This document shows positions 7,944 to 17,574 of a DNA stretch of 64,000 nucleotides, piece by piece. This stretch comes from VXPQ01 sp965248175 (lineage in GTDB: Bacteria; Bacteroidota; Rhodothermia; Rhodothermales; VXPQ01), in assembly GCA_965248175.1 (NCBI GenBank), contig OZ252093.1:620001-684000 (forward strand), in the 5' to 3' direction. The notes below the pieces were generated by a model. It ran no database searches. It saw only the letters and a list, made by a program, of their open reading frames with translations, and was not told where the DNA came from. Each line of letters opens with the position of its first letter. Position 1 is the first letter of the stretch. A program made the translations under genes and the position numbers.

Positions 7944-9640
7944 ATGCGCTCCGGTCTGGAGATGCCGAGTACGTGCAAGCCGTTCGCGAGTACGATCCGC
8001 GCAGCGTGCGCCAACTGCATGCGGGCAGCCGCCAGATCGTTTTCCTCCCCGATAATACGGCAGTGTCCATAGAACTGCGTAAAAGCAACGGCCACCTCGC
8101 GTAAATAATTGGCCACCTGGTGCGGCTCGCGCATTGCTGCGGCATACTCAAGGACCTCCGGCAGCCGCAACAGCGCCTTCATCAGCATAATCTCGGCGGC
8201 ATGCCCAAGCAATGACAAGTCGGCGCCGGTCTCACCGTGAAAACCCACTTCTTCCGCTTTGCGAAGAATGGAGCAAATGCGCGCATGCGCATATTGCAAG
8301 TAAAACACCGGGTTCTTCTCGCTGGCTTCTTTCGCCAGGCCCAGATCGAATTCGAGATGGGCATTGGGCGACCGCATCAAAAAGAAAAACCGCGTTACAT
8401 CTTCGCCCACTTCATCCATCAAGTCGTCCAGCGTCACATAGGTCGCCCTGCGGGTGCTCATCTTTACAGGCGCTCCGCCGCGCACAAGCGTAACAAACTG
8501 GTGAACAATGACCTCCACGCGGTCGGCGTCGTACCCCAACGCCCGCAGACCATGCAACACGTCAGGGTACGTTGCAATGTGATCAGCACCGAGAATGTCC
8601 ACGATCCGCTCGAAGCCCCGATCGCACTTGCCGGCATGGTAGGCGATATCGGGAAGGCGATAGGTCGGCTCGCCGCTGCTCTTGACCAGCACCGTATCCT
8701 GTTCCTTGCCGAATGCCGTGGTTCTGAACCACACGGCTCCATCCCGGTCATAGCAATGGCCCTCGTCCCGTAACTGTTTCAGCGTTTTCCATACCGTATC
8801 GTTCTCGTACAGACTCCGCTCGTTGAAATACGTATCCATGTGGATACCGAGACGGGTCAGCGTACGCTCAATGTCGGCGAAGATCGCCTGTTCGGCGGCC
8901 TCCTTGAAGGGAGCGACATCGCCGGCAATATCGGGAGCGTCCTCTGCCCGGGAGTGAAGGCGCTCCGCAATGTCGGTAATGTAGGCGCCAAGGTAGCCGT
9001 CCTCCGGGAACGACGCAGGCACCTCGACAGAAACGCCACCGGCATCTATCCGCTTGCGCGGCGTTTCCGGATCGACGACCGCCTGGTACCGCGCCCGCAC
9101 CGACTCGCCCAGTACCCGCATCTGGCGCCCGGCATCGTTGAAATAATACTCGCGCGTCACGTCATAGCCATTCCACGCCAGCAGGTTGGCTACCGTGTCG
9201 CCGAGTACCGCGTTTCGCCCGTGGCCGACCGTCAGCGGTCCCGTGGGGTTCGCACTCACATACTCAACCAGGGCCCGTTTCCCCTGCCCTGTCATCGAGC
9301 GGCCAAACGCCTCCCCGGCTTCGAGCAACTCCCGCAACTCCCCGACCAGATATTCGGTCGAAAAACGAAAATTGATAAATCCGGAACCCGCCACCTCCAC
9401 AGAAGCAATCCGCGCAGCGTCCAGCGGACGGGCAAGCAGATGTTCCGCCAGTTCCCCGGCGATACTGCGAGGAGCACGGCGCAGATACCGCGCCAGCTGC
9501 ATGGCCGCATTCGTGGCCAGATCGCCGTGCTCGGGATTTTTGGGTTTTTCGAACTCCGGCACGAAATCCTTCGGCACGCCATCGAAATCGGCCAGGGCCG
9601 CAACCAGCTCTCTTGCAAGATACTCTTTCACTGTGTGCAA
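7940..9640 (-). CDS. argS: Arginyl-tRNA synthetase
   Basis: A 566-residue class I aminoacyl-tRNA synthetase that charges tRNA-Arg. The N-terminal Add-1 domain (1-~100) is followed by the catalytic fold with SANPTGPLTVGHGR (129-142), where VGHG is the HIGH signature. The KMSK-equivalent is VKMSTRRA, a degenerate form common in ArgRS. The C-terminal anticodon-binding DALR domain ends in LANGLHVLGISRPERM, a typical ArgRS ending. It lies 34 bp downstream of rodA and overlaps pheA by 4 nt. Confidence 0.96.
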   Translation of the reverse strand: MHTVKEYLARELVAALADFDGVPKDFVPEFEKPKNPEHGDLATNAAMQLARYLRRAPRSIAGELAEHLLARPLDAARIASVEVAGSGFINFRFSTEYLVGELRELLEAGEAFGRSMTGQGKRALVEYVSANPTGPLTVGHGRNAVLGDTVANLLAWNGYDVTREYYFNDAGRQMRVLGESVRARYQAVVDPETPRKRIDAGGVSVEVPASFPEDGYLGAYITDIAERLHSRAEDAPDIAGDVAPFKEAAEQAIFADIERTLTRLGIHMDTYFNERSLYENDTVWKTLKQLRDEGHCYDRDGAVWFRTTAFGKEQDTVLVKSSGEPTYRLPDIAYHAGKCDRGFERIVDILGADHIATYPDVLHGLRALGYDADRVEVIVHQFVTLVRGGAPVKMSTRRATYVTLDDLMDEVGEDVTRFFFLMRSPNAHLEFDLGLAKEASEKNPVFYLQYAHARICSILRKAEEVGFHGETGADLSLLGHAAEIMLMKALLRLPEVLEYAAAMREPHQVANYLREVAVAFTQFYGHCRIIGEENDLAAARMQLAHAARIVLANGLHVLGISRPERM

Positions 9641-9674
9641 AAATCTCCGATCCGTACCAAATGATTTGCGAACG

Positions 9675-10934
9675 TCAATATACGTAGATGGGAAAATCGT
9701 CGCGCCGCATGTGCAGATTCAACAGGATCGCCAGGAGTACCGTGTTGGCGAGCATGGCCGATCCTCCATAGGAAACGAAAGGCAACGGAATGCCGATGAC
9801 CGGTAGCAGGCCCACCACCATCCCGATATTGACAAAAACATGCACGAGATAAATCCCCGCTATCCCTACGGCAGCCATGCTCCCGAAGGGGTGCTTGATA
9901 TGGATGCCCATCTGGATCACTCGAACGAGCAGGAGCGCAAACATGGAGATCACCACCATCGAGCCGATAAATCCCCATTCTTCTCCAATGATACTGAACA
10001 CAAAATCCGTCGATTGCTCAGGTACGTAGGCCCCCTGCGTCTGAGTCCCTTCCATGAATCCCTTACCGGCCAAACCCCCTGAGCCGATGGCCGCCTTCGA
10101 CTGCACGAGGTGAAAACCCACACCCGACCGGAATTCCTCCGCGCCGGGGTTCGTAAAAGAAAGGATGCGAGCCACCTGATGAGGACGAAATATCTTGTTC
10201 AGCGCGAACAGCACGGCAGCAATCGAGCCAAAGGAAAATACCGCAGCCATGGCGCCGTACAAGCGCTCCTGCGTTTTCCACAACACAAGGAGCGTAAAGA
10301 GCACCGAGAAGATGATCGCCGTCGGAAGATGCACGACCGAAAAATAGCCCGCAATCCCCGTAGCGGCCATAACGATGAACATGCCCGCCGGCCAGATCGA
10401 CCAGAACAACGCAATGGGCGCGATGGCGAAGAATACAAGGGCGGTTCCGGTATCGTTCTGAAGCAGGATCAACGCCATGGGCGTCAGAAAAACACCGAGC
10501 AGAAGAACCGCATATTTCACCCTGCTCGAATTGGGCCGCATGGTGGAAATCAGCTGGGCCCCCGCCAGAACGGCGCCTACCTTGGCCACTTCAGATACTT
10601 GCAGGCTCAGCCCCCCTATGTGCAACCAACTCCTCGCTCCATTGACTTCGCGTCCGAACAAAAGAGCCACGGCGAGCAATATCAACGTGCCCAGATATGC
10701 AACCCAGGCGATGCGCTGGAAAAAATGCACCGGAAGAAACAGGCAGGCCAGACCTGCGCCCAGAGATATGACGACCCATGCCAACTGGCGCCAGAAATTC
10801 TGCCGGACGGACTCGAGAAGATACTCCGCGGAAGGACCATTCGTGGTGCTGTAGATGGCTACCAGACCGACCACTACCAGGACCGCCCAGGCAAAGATCG
10901 TGAGATAATCCAGATTCCGATACCAGATGCGCAT
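9675..10934 (-). CDS. rodA: Rod shape-determining SEDS glycosyltransferase RodA
   Basis: A 419-residue polytopic inner-membrane protein of the SEDS family, which polymerises lipid II into glycan strands during side-wall elongation in partnership with PBP2. About ten hydrophobic helices are seen. Family features include NGARSWLHIGGLSLQVSEVAKVG near residues 100-125, and GEEWGFIGS followed by the ending PFVSYGGSAMLAN. The gene is directly downstream of mrdA (68 bp), the usual elongasome pairing, which supports RodA rather than FtsW. It is somewhat longer than E. coli RodA (370), mainly in loops. Confidence 0.93.
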   Translation of the reverse strand: MRIWYRNLDYLTIFAWAVLVVVGLVAIYSTTNGPSAEYLLESVRQNFWRQLAWVVISLGAGLACLFLPVHFFQRIAWVAYLGTLILLAVALLFGREVNGARSWLHIGGLSLQVSEVAKVGAVLAGAQLISTMRPNSSRVKYAVLLLGVFLTPMALILLQNDTGTALVFFAIAPIALFWSIWPAGMFIVMAATGIAGYFSVVHLPTAIIFSVLFTLLVLWKTQERLYGAMAAVFSFGSIAAVLFALNKIFRPHQVARILSFTNPGAEEFRSGVGFHLVQSKAAIGSGGLAGKGFMEGTQTQGAYVPEQSTDFVFSIIGEEWGFIGSMVVISMFALLLVRVIQMGIHIKHPFGSMAAVGIAGIYLVHVFVNIGMVVGLLPVIGIPLPFVSYGGSAMLANTVLLAILLNLHMRRDDFPIYVY

Positions 10935-11002
10935 AGGACAAGCCTTATGAAACAGCGGACAAGAAGCGGGATGGTCGGCCCATACGGCCGGAACAGGGGC
11001 TA

Positions 11003-12883
11003 TTATGCATCGTCGCCGGGTTCGCTTTCCGCCGATTCGCCGTCGGCCTCGCCGCTCTCGTCATCTTCCGTGAGCAGAGACTCACTCCGCACCGCAAGCA
11101 CGGACTGAAGTATCCATTGCCTCTGGGGGCTCGCGGAAATGGAGCCGGTCAGGTATTGTTCCGCCATCAACGACCCGATCGGGCCGGCGGCGACAGCCCC
11201 AAAGCCGGCATTCTCCACCTGAACCGCCACGGCTATCTCCGGATTGTCATAGGGTGCAAACAGGATGAATATGGAGTCGTCCTTCCGCTCATGGGGAGCC
11301 TGGGCCGTACCGGTTTTTCCGCCGCTGGGAATGCCGGGAATCTGAATCCACCTTCCGGTCCCGGCCTCCATCACCCGTTTCATGCCTTCGCGCACCAGAT
11401 CGAAATGCGCCTCGTCTATCGGTAGCTTTTGCGGAGCGGAAATCTTTGGATAGAGGATTTCTCCCGTCTCCTGGTGCACCATACGGGTTACGAGATGGGG
11501 CGTATACAACATGCCCCGGCTGGCCACCGCGGCCACGTACCGCGCCAATTGCAAGGGCGTCACCCCCATATCCCCTTGCCCGACCCCGAGATTGATCGTA
11601 AAACCGGGGCCCCAGTTGGGAAAGCGCTGGTTAAAGTAAGAGGAATCAGGGATCAACCCTGCCCCTTGCTCGCTGATATCCGTGGACACCTGCTGGCCGA
11701 ACCCGAACATACGCGCATACTTGCTGAAGACCTCGATGTCCGTGCGCATCATCAACTCAAAGAAAAACGTATTGCACGACTGTTCGAGGGCCTCTTCCAC
11801 AGCGATGCTCCCGTGTACGTGCATATCGCGGAAGACGCTCGGACCGCCAAGGGGATGATAGCCCCGGCAATATATGTGCTCCTCCGGGGTGATCTTCCCT
11901 TCCTGAAGGGCCATGAGCGCCATGAACGGCTTCCATGTCGAGCCGGGGGCCAACCGGTTCATGGTTGCCCGGTTGTACAGCGGCTTCTCCGGGCTGGTTA
12001 TGAGATTATTCCAGGTTTCAGGATCCATGGACTCGGTAAAAACGTCCGGGGCGTAGTCCGGCATGCTTACGAGCGCCAGAATCTCCCCGCTGTTCACGTC
12101 GAGTGCGACGGCCCCACCCCGTTTGCCGACAAAGAGGGACTCCGCCAGCGCCTGCAAGTCGGTATCGAGGCCCAGGTGAATGTCGTACCCGCTTTTCGGA
12201 TCGTTGTCGAATGCGCCGTCCTGCCAGGACTTAACCTCCAGGCCATGTACGTTGACGACTTTGATTTCGGAGCCCAGACGGCCCCGCAGTCTGGACTCGT
12301 ATCCGATTTCGAGGCCGGACTTGCCAATCAGGTCGCCTTGCCGGTATCCCTCCTCGCCCAAACGAACCAGCTCGTTGTCCGTGATCTCCCGCACGTATCC
12401 AAGTACGTGTGCGGCGGTGGCTTCCGTATGATACCGGCGGCGAAAATCCCGGTCATATCCCACGCCTGGTAACCGATATAAATTTTCCGCCACGCGGCTG
12501 AAAACATCTTCCGGCACATCCCGGAACGCCTTGCCGGGCTGGAAGGCGCTGTAGCGGTGAAGTTCCGTGAATCTGGCGGAAACCACGCTGTCAGGAACCT
12601 CCAGCAAATCGGCCAGGAGGGGAATCTTGTCGCGGTCGAAATTGCGCGGGGTAATAGTAATCGTGTAACTGGGCTCGTTGTTCACCACCACCCTGCCGGC
12701 CCGGTCATAGATCGCACCGCGCGCCGGCAACACCCTGCGCTCCTGGAGCGCATTGGATTCGGATTCGATGATATAATCGTCGGTCTGGATCAATTGGAGT
12801 TGCGCAAGCCGCAAACTCAAGAGACCCATCGCAACGACGATAACGCCGATAAAAACGCGCCCGCGTATTTTGTAATCATACAT
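11003..12883 (-). CDS. mrdA: Penicillin-binding protein 2 (class B transpeptidase)
   Basis: A 626-residue elongasome D,D-transpeptidase. A single N-terminal anchor helix (~8-28) is followed by the dimerisation/pedestal domain (PARGAIYDRAG...) and a transpeptidase domain with all three active-site motifs: STWK at 315-318, SCN downstream in EQSCNTFF, and KTG at 523-525. The acidic C-terminal tail (EDDESGEADGE...) is longer than usual and low in complexity. It is the first gene of the mrdA-rodA run; mreBCD are not next to it in this window. A divergent promoter region of 288 bp separates it from the large OMP-like gene. Confidence 0.95.
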   Translation of the reverse strand: MYDYKIRGRVFIGVIVVAMGLLSLRLAQLQLIQTDDYIIESESNALQERRVLPARGAIYDRAGRVVVNNEPSYTITITPRNFDRDKIPLLADLLEVPDSVVSARFTELHRYSAFQPGKAFRDVPEDVFSRVAENLYRLPGVGYDRDFRRRYHTEATAAHVLGYVREITDNELVRLGEEGYRQGDLIGKSGLEIGYESRLRGRLGSEIKVVNVHGLEVKSWQDGAFDNDPKSGYDIHLGLDTDLQALAESLFVGKRGGAVALDVNSGEILALVSMPDYAPDVFTESMDPETWNNLITSPEKPLYNRATMNRLAPGSTWKPFMALMALQEGKITPEEHIYCRGYHPLGGPSVFRDMHVHGSIAVEEALEQSCNTFFFELMMRTDIEVFSKYARMFGFGQQVSTDISEQGAGLIPDSSYFNQRFPNWGPGFTINLGVGQGDMGVTPLQLARYVAAVASRGMLYTPHLVTRMVHQETGEILYPKISAPQKLPIDEAHFDLVREGMKRVMEAGTGRWIQIPGIPSGGKTGTAQAPHERKDDSIFILFAPYDNPEIAVAVQVENAGFGAVAAGPIGSLMAEQYLTGSISASPQRQWILQSVLAVRSESLLTEDDESGEADGESAESEPGDDA

Positions 12884-13171
12884 GGCCTTGCGTCCCCTTC
12901 ATGTACCACGCAGCGGTATACTATCGAATATGCGTACATCCCGGGAGGTCTAACGAACTCCGGAATATTTTTCTCTACCCGGCAACCCGCTGAAATATCC
13001 CGCCATGACGGATTCTTGTCCGAATGTGCGAACCGGAAACGTTTGGGCTCGTAACAACCCTGTGCCGCAGGCTGTTTAACGAACCTTTCCTGAATATCGC
13101 GTAAATACAATACTGCCTTCAGAGCACACCATCGCCGAAACCTCCATCCTCCGACCCTATCGGGACTGCCG
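12884..13171. promoter_or_regulatory. Divergent intergenic region between mrdA and the metallopeptidase-like gene
   Basis: 288 bp separating two divergent starts; it must carry the mrdA-rodA-argS-pheA-ftsX promoter on the minus strand and that of the barrel protein on the plus strand. No clear -33/-7 Bacteroidota-type promoter pair could be fixed by eye. Short frames across it are not protein-like. Confidence 0.4.
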
Positions 13172-16100
13172 ATGTTTCGAACCGCTTCCCTGCTTGCATA
13201 TATCCTGATTTTTCTCACGTGTGCGGTTTTGGCGCCCACGCCGGCCAGCGCACAGTACTTCGGTCGAAATAAGGTCCAGTACGATCATTTCGACTTCAAG
13301 CACTTCGAGACCGAGCACTTCATCATTTACTATTACCCCGAAGAGGAACAGGCGGTTCGCGACGCCGGGCGTATGGCCGAGCGCTGGTACAGCCGGCATT
13401 CCCGCACGTACCTCCGGGAATTCAAGGAAAAGAAGCCGATCATCTTCTATGCGAACGACGCCGATTTTCACCAGACGAATGTCATCGGGGGACTCATCGG
13501 CGAAGGCACGGGGGGCGTCACCGAATCGATCAAGCAGCGTGTCATCATGCCGCTTACCGGCAGCTACGCCGAAACAGACCATGTGCTGGGACATGAACTC
13601 GTCCACTCCTTCCAGTACGACATAGGCCTCAGCGACCAGGGCCCGATCCGGTTCAATCTGGCGCTCTTGCCGTTGTGGATGATTGAAGGTACGGCGGAGT
13701 ACCTCTCCGTAGGACGATTCGACCCCCATACGTCTATGTGGCTGCGGGATGCGTTGCTCCGTGACGATCTGCCTACGATCGAGCAATTGACGCGCGACCA
13801 GCGCTACTTCCCATACCGGTTCGGACAGGCGTACATGGCCTACATCGGCGGGAAATACGGCGACGCCGCCGTGGCGAACCTGTACAAACTGGCCGGACGG
13901 GCCGGCGTGGACTCTGCTTTCGTGTATACGCTCGGCATTACGACCGACTCGCTGTCCACGGAATGGAAGCAGGTGGTGCAAAAAACCTACGAACCGTTCA
14001 TGGAGAACAAAACGCCCCCTGAAGAATCGGGACGGCGCATTCTGGCTCCTGAAATCGATGCGGGCGAAGTCAATCTTTCCCCTGCACTCAGCCCCGACGG
14101 AGAATACATTGCGTTCCTGTCGGAAAGAGATCTGTTCTCGATCAACCTGTTCGTGGCCGATGCACAGACGGGCGAGGTCATCACGAGCCTGAAAAACCCG
14201 GCGGCGAATCCCCACATGGATGCGCTGCGATTCATCCAGTCGGCCGGATCCTGGTCACCGGACGGAAGACAGTTGGCCTTCGTTTCGTTCGCGGGCGGGG
14301 ACAACCGGATATCCATTTTCGATGTCAGGCGACGCAGGGTACGGCAGAACATCGCCGTAGAGGGAGTCACTGCACTGACGAACCTTTCCTGGTCGCCGGA
14401 CGGATCGTCCATTGCGTTTACCGGCCTCGAAGGCGGCATCAGCGACCTGTATGTCCTGAACCTGGAAACGAGTGCCGTGCGCCAGTTGACGAACGACCGG
14501 TTTGCGGACCTGCAACCGGACTGGTCGCCAGACGGGAGATACATTGCTTTTACGACCGATCGCGGTGGAGACAATACGGACTTTACGCAACTGCAGTATC
14601 AGGAAAACGGTCTTGCGCTGTTCGATATGGAGCGCAATGAAATACGGTCCCTGAGACCCTTCGGCAACGTGCTGCACCACAATCCCCAGTTCTCTCCGGA
14701 TGGAAACGACCTGTATTTCATCAGTGATCAGAACGGGTTCAAGGATATCTACCGGCTCGACCTGTCCTCGGAGGAGGTGTACCGGCTTACGAATCTGGCG
14801 ACAGGCGTCAGCGGGATCACTTCACTGTCTCCGGCCATGTCCGTGGCCGACCGCACCGGCCAGATGTCCTTCTCGGTATTCTCGGACAACGCCTATACGG
14901 TGTATATGCGCGAACCCGACGAACTGGCGGGCGAGCCCGTGCAACTCCGGCCTGCCGGCCATGTCGCTACGGCGAGCATCCTTCCCCCGATCCGGTCACT
15001 CAATCAGGGGCTGGTTGGCAACTACCTCAATGATTCGATGACAGGCCTGCCTCGCCTCGGTCTGCAATGGCCCGGAAAGGAGTACCGGTCGAATCTCGAA
15101 CTGGATTACGTGGCGCCCCCTACCATCGGCGTAGCGGCAGGCGGTCTGTACGGAACGCAAGTCGCCGGCGGCATCGGCTTTGCGTTCTCAGACATGCTCG
15201 GCGACCGGAACCTGTACCTTGTGGCGCAGGCCCAGGGCACATTCAAGGACATCGGGGGGCAAGCCTCGTACATCGACCTCGGACAGCGAATAAACCTCGG
15301 CGCATCGGCAGGGCACATTCCGCTTCTGTATGGCTATTCCGTGGGTGGATACGTGGATGGCTATCGGGTGGTCGAACAGCTCCGGCAACGCATCTTCATC
15401 GACCAGGTATCGGGCATTGCCCAGTATCCTTTCAGTCAAACGCGCCGGGTCGAAGCGAATGCGGGCTTTGTGCGATACGGATTCGACAACGAAGTGGAAC
15501 AGTTCATTGGAGGGGGCTTCACATTCGGTCGAAACCGCGTCAAGACCGACGACTCCGTGTTCTTTCAGGGCATTGCGGAACAGGATCCCATCTATTTTTT
15601 CCAGGCCGGGCTGGCCTTTGTCGGAGACTATTCCTTCACCGGATTCACCTCGCCGATCAGCGGAGGACGCTACCGCCTCGAAATCTCCCCGAAAATAGGG
15701 ACTTCGACGTTTGTGACAGGACTCGTCGATTACCGGCACTACCTGCATATTCAGCCGGTAACGCTGGCCGTGCGTGGGCTGCACATCGGCAACTACGGCG
15801 CCGAGTCGGCGGAAGATCTGTTTACGACGCAGTACCTCGGATATTCCTACTACCCTGGATTCGTCCGGGGGTACAATTTCCGGTCGTTTGAGGCGAAGGA
15901 ATGTATGGTTGACGCAGGCACCCGCGACGGAGCCGTGTGCCCCTCAATGGATCGTTTGCGGGGTACGCACGTCGCCCTGTCGAGCGTGGAAATTCGCGTC
16001 CCGTTCCTGGGCACCGAGCAGTTGGGACTCATTCCGTTTCCTTATCTCCCGACCGAGTTGGCGGCATTCGTGGACGGCGGCGTGGCATGGACCGCCGAAG

Positions 16101-16279
16101 ATTTACCTGTGCTTAAATTCGATCGGACTACAAGCAAGCGCGTGCCCGTATTCAGTGCCGGGGTTTCTGCGCGCGTCAATATTTTGGGGTACATTGTGCT
16201 GGAAACGTACTACGCATTTCCTTTCCAGCGACCGAACGCCGGCTGGCAATTGGGATTCCGAGCGACGCCTGGCTGGTAA
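13172..16279 (+). CDS. Exported metallopeptidase-like / PD40 propeller / outer-membrane barrel protein
   Basis: 1035 residues. A signal peptide (about 1-28, ending ASAQ) is followed by a gluzincin-like domain with HELVH at 141-145, an HExxH zinc motif, and a downstream E in WMIEGTAEY that fits the third zinc ligand. Next comes a TolB-like propeller with repeated WSPDG/LSPDG PD40 motifs (about 290-560). The last ~400 residues are rich in alternating aromatic/Gly strands and end in FRATPGW, resembling a BamA/surface-antigen beta-barrel. So the protein probably sits in the outer membrane with a periplasmic or surface peptidase-propeller part. The architecture is known in Bacteroidota, but no function is established. 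It is followed by pyrD after 16 bp. Confidence 0.75.
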   Translation: MFRTASLLAYILIFLTCAVLAPTPASAQYFGRNKVQYDHFDFKHFETEHFIIYYYPEEEQAVRDAGRMAERWYSRHSRTYLREFKEKKPIIFYANDADFHQTNVIGGLIGEGTGGVTESIKQRVIMPLTGSYAETDHVLGHELVHSFQYDIGLSDQGPIRFNLALLPLWMIEGTAEYLSVGRFDPHTSMWLRDALLRDDLPTIEQLTRDQRYFPYRFGQAYMAYIGGKYGDAAVANLYKLAGRAGVDSAFVYTLGITTDSLSTEWKQVVQKTYEPFMENKTPPEESGRRILAPEIDAGEVNLSPALSPDGEYIAFLSERDLFSINLFVADAQTGEVITSLKNPAANPHMDALRFIQSAGSWSPDGRQLAFVSFAGGDNRISIFDVRRRRVRQNIAVEGVTALTNLSWSPDGSSIAFTGLEGGISDLYVLNLETSAVRQLTNDRFADLQPDWSPDGRYIAFTTDRGGDNTDFTQLQYQENGLALFDMERNEIRSLRPFGNVLHHNPQFSPDGNDLYFISDQNGFKDIYRLDLSSEEVYRLTNLATGVSGITSLSPAMSVADRTGQMSFSVFSDNAYTVYMREPDELAGEPVQLRPAGHVATASILPPIRSLNQGLVGNYLNDSMTGLPRLGLQWPGKEYRSNLELDYVAPPTIGVAAGGLYGTQVAGGIGFAFSDMLGDRNLYLVAQAQGTFKDIGGQASYIDLGQRINLGASAGHIPLLYGYSVGGYVDGYRVVEQLRQRIFIDQVSGIAQYPFSQTRRVEANAGFVRYGFDNEVEQFIGGGFTFGRNRVKTDDSVFFQGIAEQDPIYFFQAGLAFVGDYSFTGFTSPISGGRYRLEISPKIGTSTFVTGLVDYRHYLHIQPVTLAVRGLHIGNYGAESAEDLFTTQYLGYSYYPGFVRGYNFRSFEAKECMVDAGTRDGAVCPSMDRLRGTHVALSSVEIRVPFLGTEQLGLIPFPYLPTELAAFVDGGVAWTAEDLPVLKFDRTTSKRVPVFSAGVSARVNILGYIVLETYYAFPFQRPNAGWQLGFRATPGW

Positions 16280-16295
16280 GGCTTTCAGGCCCCCG

Positions 16296-17402
16296 ATGTA
16301 CGACATTTTTCGATCCGCGCTGTTCAGAATAGAGGCTGAACAGGCCCATTACGCAGCCGCTTGCGCGGCCCGGACCGTACAATTCGTGCGGGCAGGGGGA
16401 GCGCTGGAAAAAATGTTCGCGTTCGAGGACATACGCCTCGAACAAGCCCTGTGGGGCAATACCTTTGCTTCTCCGATCGGCCTTGCCGCCGGTTTCGACA
16501 AGAACGCCTCTCTGGTGTCATTCTGGCCCACACTGGGATTCGGCTTTGTGGAAGTCGGCTCGGTCACAGCCCATCCCTCCCGGGGCAACCCCCGGCCACG
16601 CGCCTTTCGCCTGACCGAAGACGAGGCGCTCATCAACCGGATGGGCCTCAACAACAAGGGGGTGCGCAACATTTCCCGGCGGCTTCGACGAACCGCTCTC
16701 CGAAACCGGATTCCCATAGGCATCAATATCGCCAGCACACACGGCCGCAAGATTACGGGCGACTCCGCAGTGGAGGATTTCTGTATAAGTTTCAAGACCA
16801 TTGCGGATCAGGCAGCCTACATCGTGCTGAATATTTCATGTCCGAATACGCGCGACGGTAAAACCTTCGAGGACCCTGAATCCCTTGAAATCCTGCTGAA
16901 GGTCATCATGGAGCAACGAAGAAAATCGGCGCCCAACGTACCCGTGCTGCTGAAAATGCCGCCGCCGGTTTCCGACCGGATCGTGTTCGACAGCAACGTG
17001 CGGGAAACCGTGCGCCTTGCCCGGGAATACGGAATCGCGGGATTCGTGGCCACCAACACAGCAGCCGACCGCGAGGGCCTCACCGTAAATCCGGCCCGGT
17101 TGCGCGCCATCGGCAGGGGTGGACTCAGTGGGCGGCCTCTCGAAGCCCGCGCCACGCACCTTGTGCGGCGCCTTTACCGCCTCACGGAAGGGTCTTTGCC
17201 CATCATCGGCGTGGGAGGTGTATTTTCCGCAAAGGACGCCTATAGGAAACTCCGCGCCGGGGCCTCGCTCGTACAGATTTACACCGCACTCATTTACCGC
17301 GGCCCGGGGGTGGTGCGCGACATCAAGACAGGACTGGTTCAGCTGCTCGAAAGCGACGGGTTCGATTCGATCGCGGATGTGGTGGGTATCGACGCTGCGT
17401 AA
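16296..17402 (+). CDS. pyrD: Dihydroorotate dehydrogenase (class 2, quinone-linked)
   Basis: A 368-residue FMN enzyme that oxidises dihydroorotate to orotate in pyrimidine synthesis and passes electrons to quinone. Class 2 marks are the N-terminal helical extension (MYDIFRSALFRIEAEQAHY...), the phosphate loop region AAGFDKNA, GFVEVGSVTAHP, NRMGLNNKGV, the catalytic-Ser region LNISCPNT, and the C-terminal FMN loop IIGVGGVFSAKDAY. The open frame extends upstream to 15774 inside the preceding gene in another frame, but family length fits the ATG at 16296. It is 16 bp downstream of the barrel protein gene. Confidence 0.95.
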   Translation: MYDIFRSALFRIEAEQAHYAAACAARTVQFVRAGGALEKMFAFEDIRLEQALWGNTFASPIGLAAGFDKNASLVSFWPTLGFGFVEVGSVTAHPSRGNPRPRAFRLTEDEALINRMGLNNKGVRNISRRLRRTALRNRIPIGINIASTHGRKITGDSAVEDFCISFKTIADQAAYIVLNISCPNTRDGKTFEDPESLEILLKVIMEQRRKSAPNVPVLLKMPPPVSDRIVFDSNVRETVRLAREYGIAGFVATNTAADREGLTVNPARLRAIGRGGLSGRPLEARATHLVRRLYRLTEGSLPIIGVGGVFSAKDAYRKLRAGASLVQIYTALIYRGPGVVRDIKTGLVQLLESDGFDSIADVVGIDAA

Positions 17403-17430
17403 TTTTTTTTCATTCACCCGTCAGGTATCC

Positions 17431-17547
17431 GTGTTTACCCCCCGGACCCGCACCCTCGCCTGTGCTCCGGCGCTTGTTCTCGCCGTTGCCCTCACTGTTG
17501 GCGCCGCACCGGCGCATGCTCAATCGGCGGCCGCCCGGCTTCGATAA
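17431..17547 (+). CDS. Orphan signal-peptide ORF (38 aa), possible gene remnant
   Basis: A GTG-started frame encoding an almost perfect signal peptide: a basic start (VFTPRTRTLA), a long hydrophobic core and an AHA-QS cleavage site, then only a handful of residues (AAARLR) before TAA. It lies in the 172-bp gap between pyrD and fadD. A signal peptide without a mature protein suggests the 5' end of a secreted-protein gene whose body was lost by deletion. The alternative is a genuine small secreted peptide or a chance frame. The frame does not continue into fadD. Confidence 0.4.
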   Translation: MFTPRTRTLACAPALVLAVALTVGAAPAHAQSAAARLR

Positions 17548-17574
17548 TGCGGGGTCTCCAAAACCTCTGATTCC

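Noticed and set aside
15774..16295. N-terminal extension of pyrD within the preceding gene
   Set aside because: Out-of-frame reading of the barrel protein; PyrD family length fits the start at 16296.
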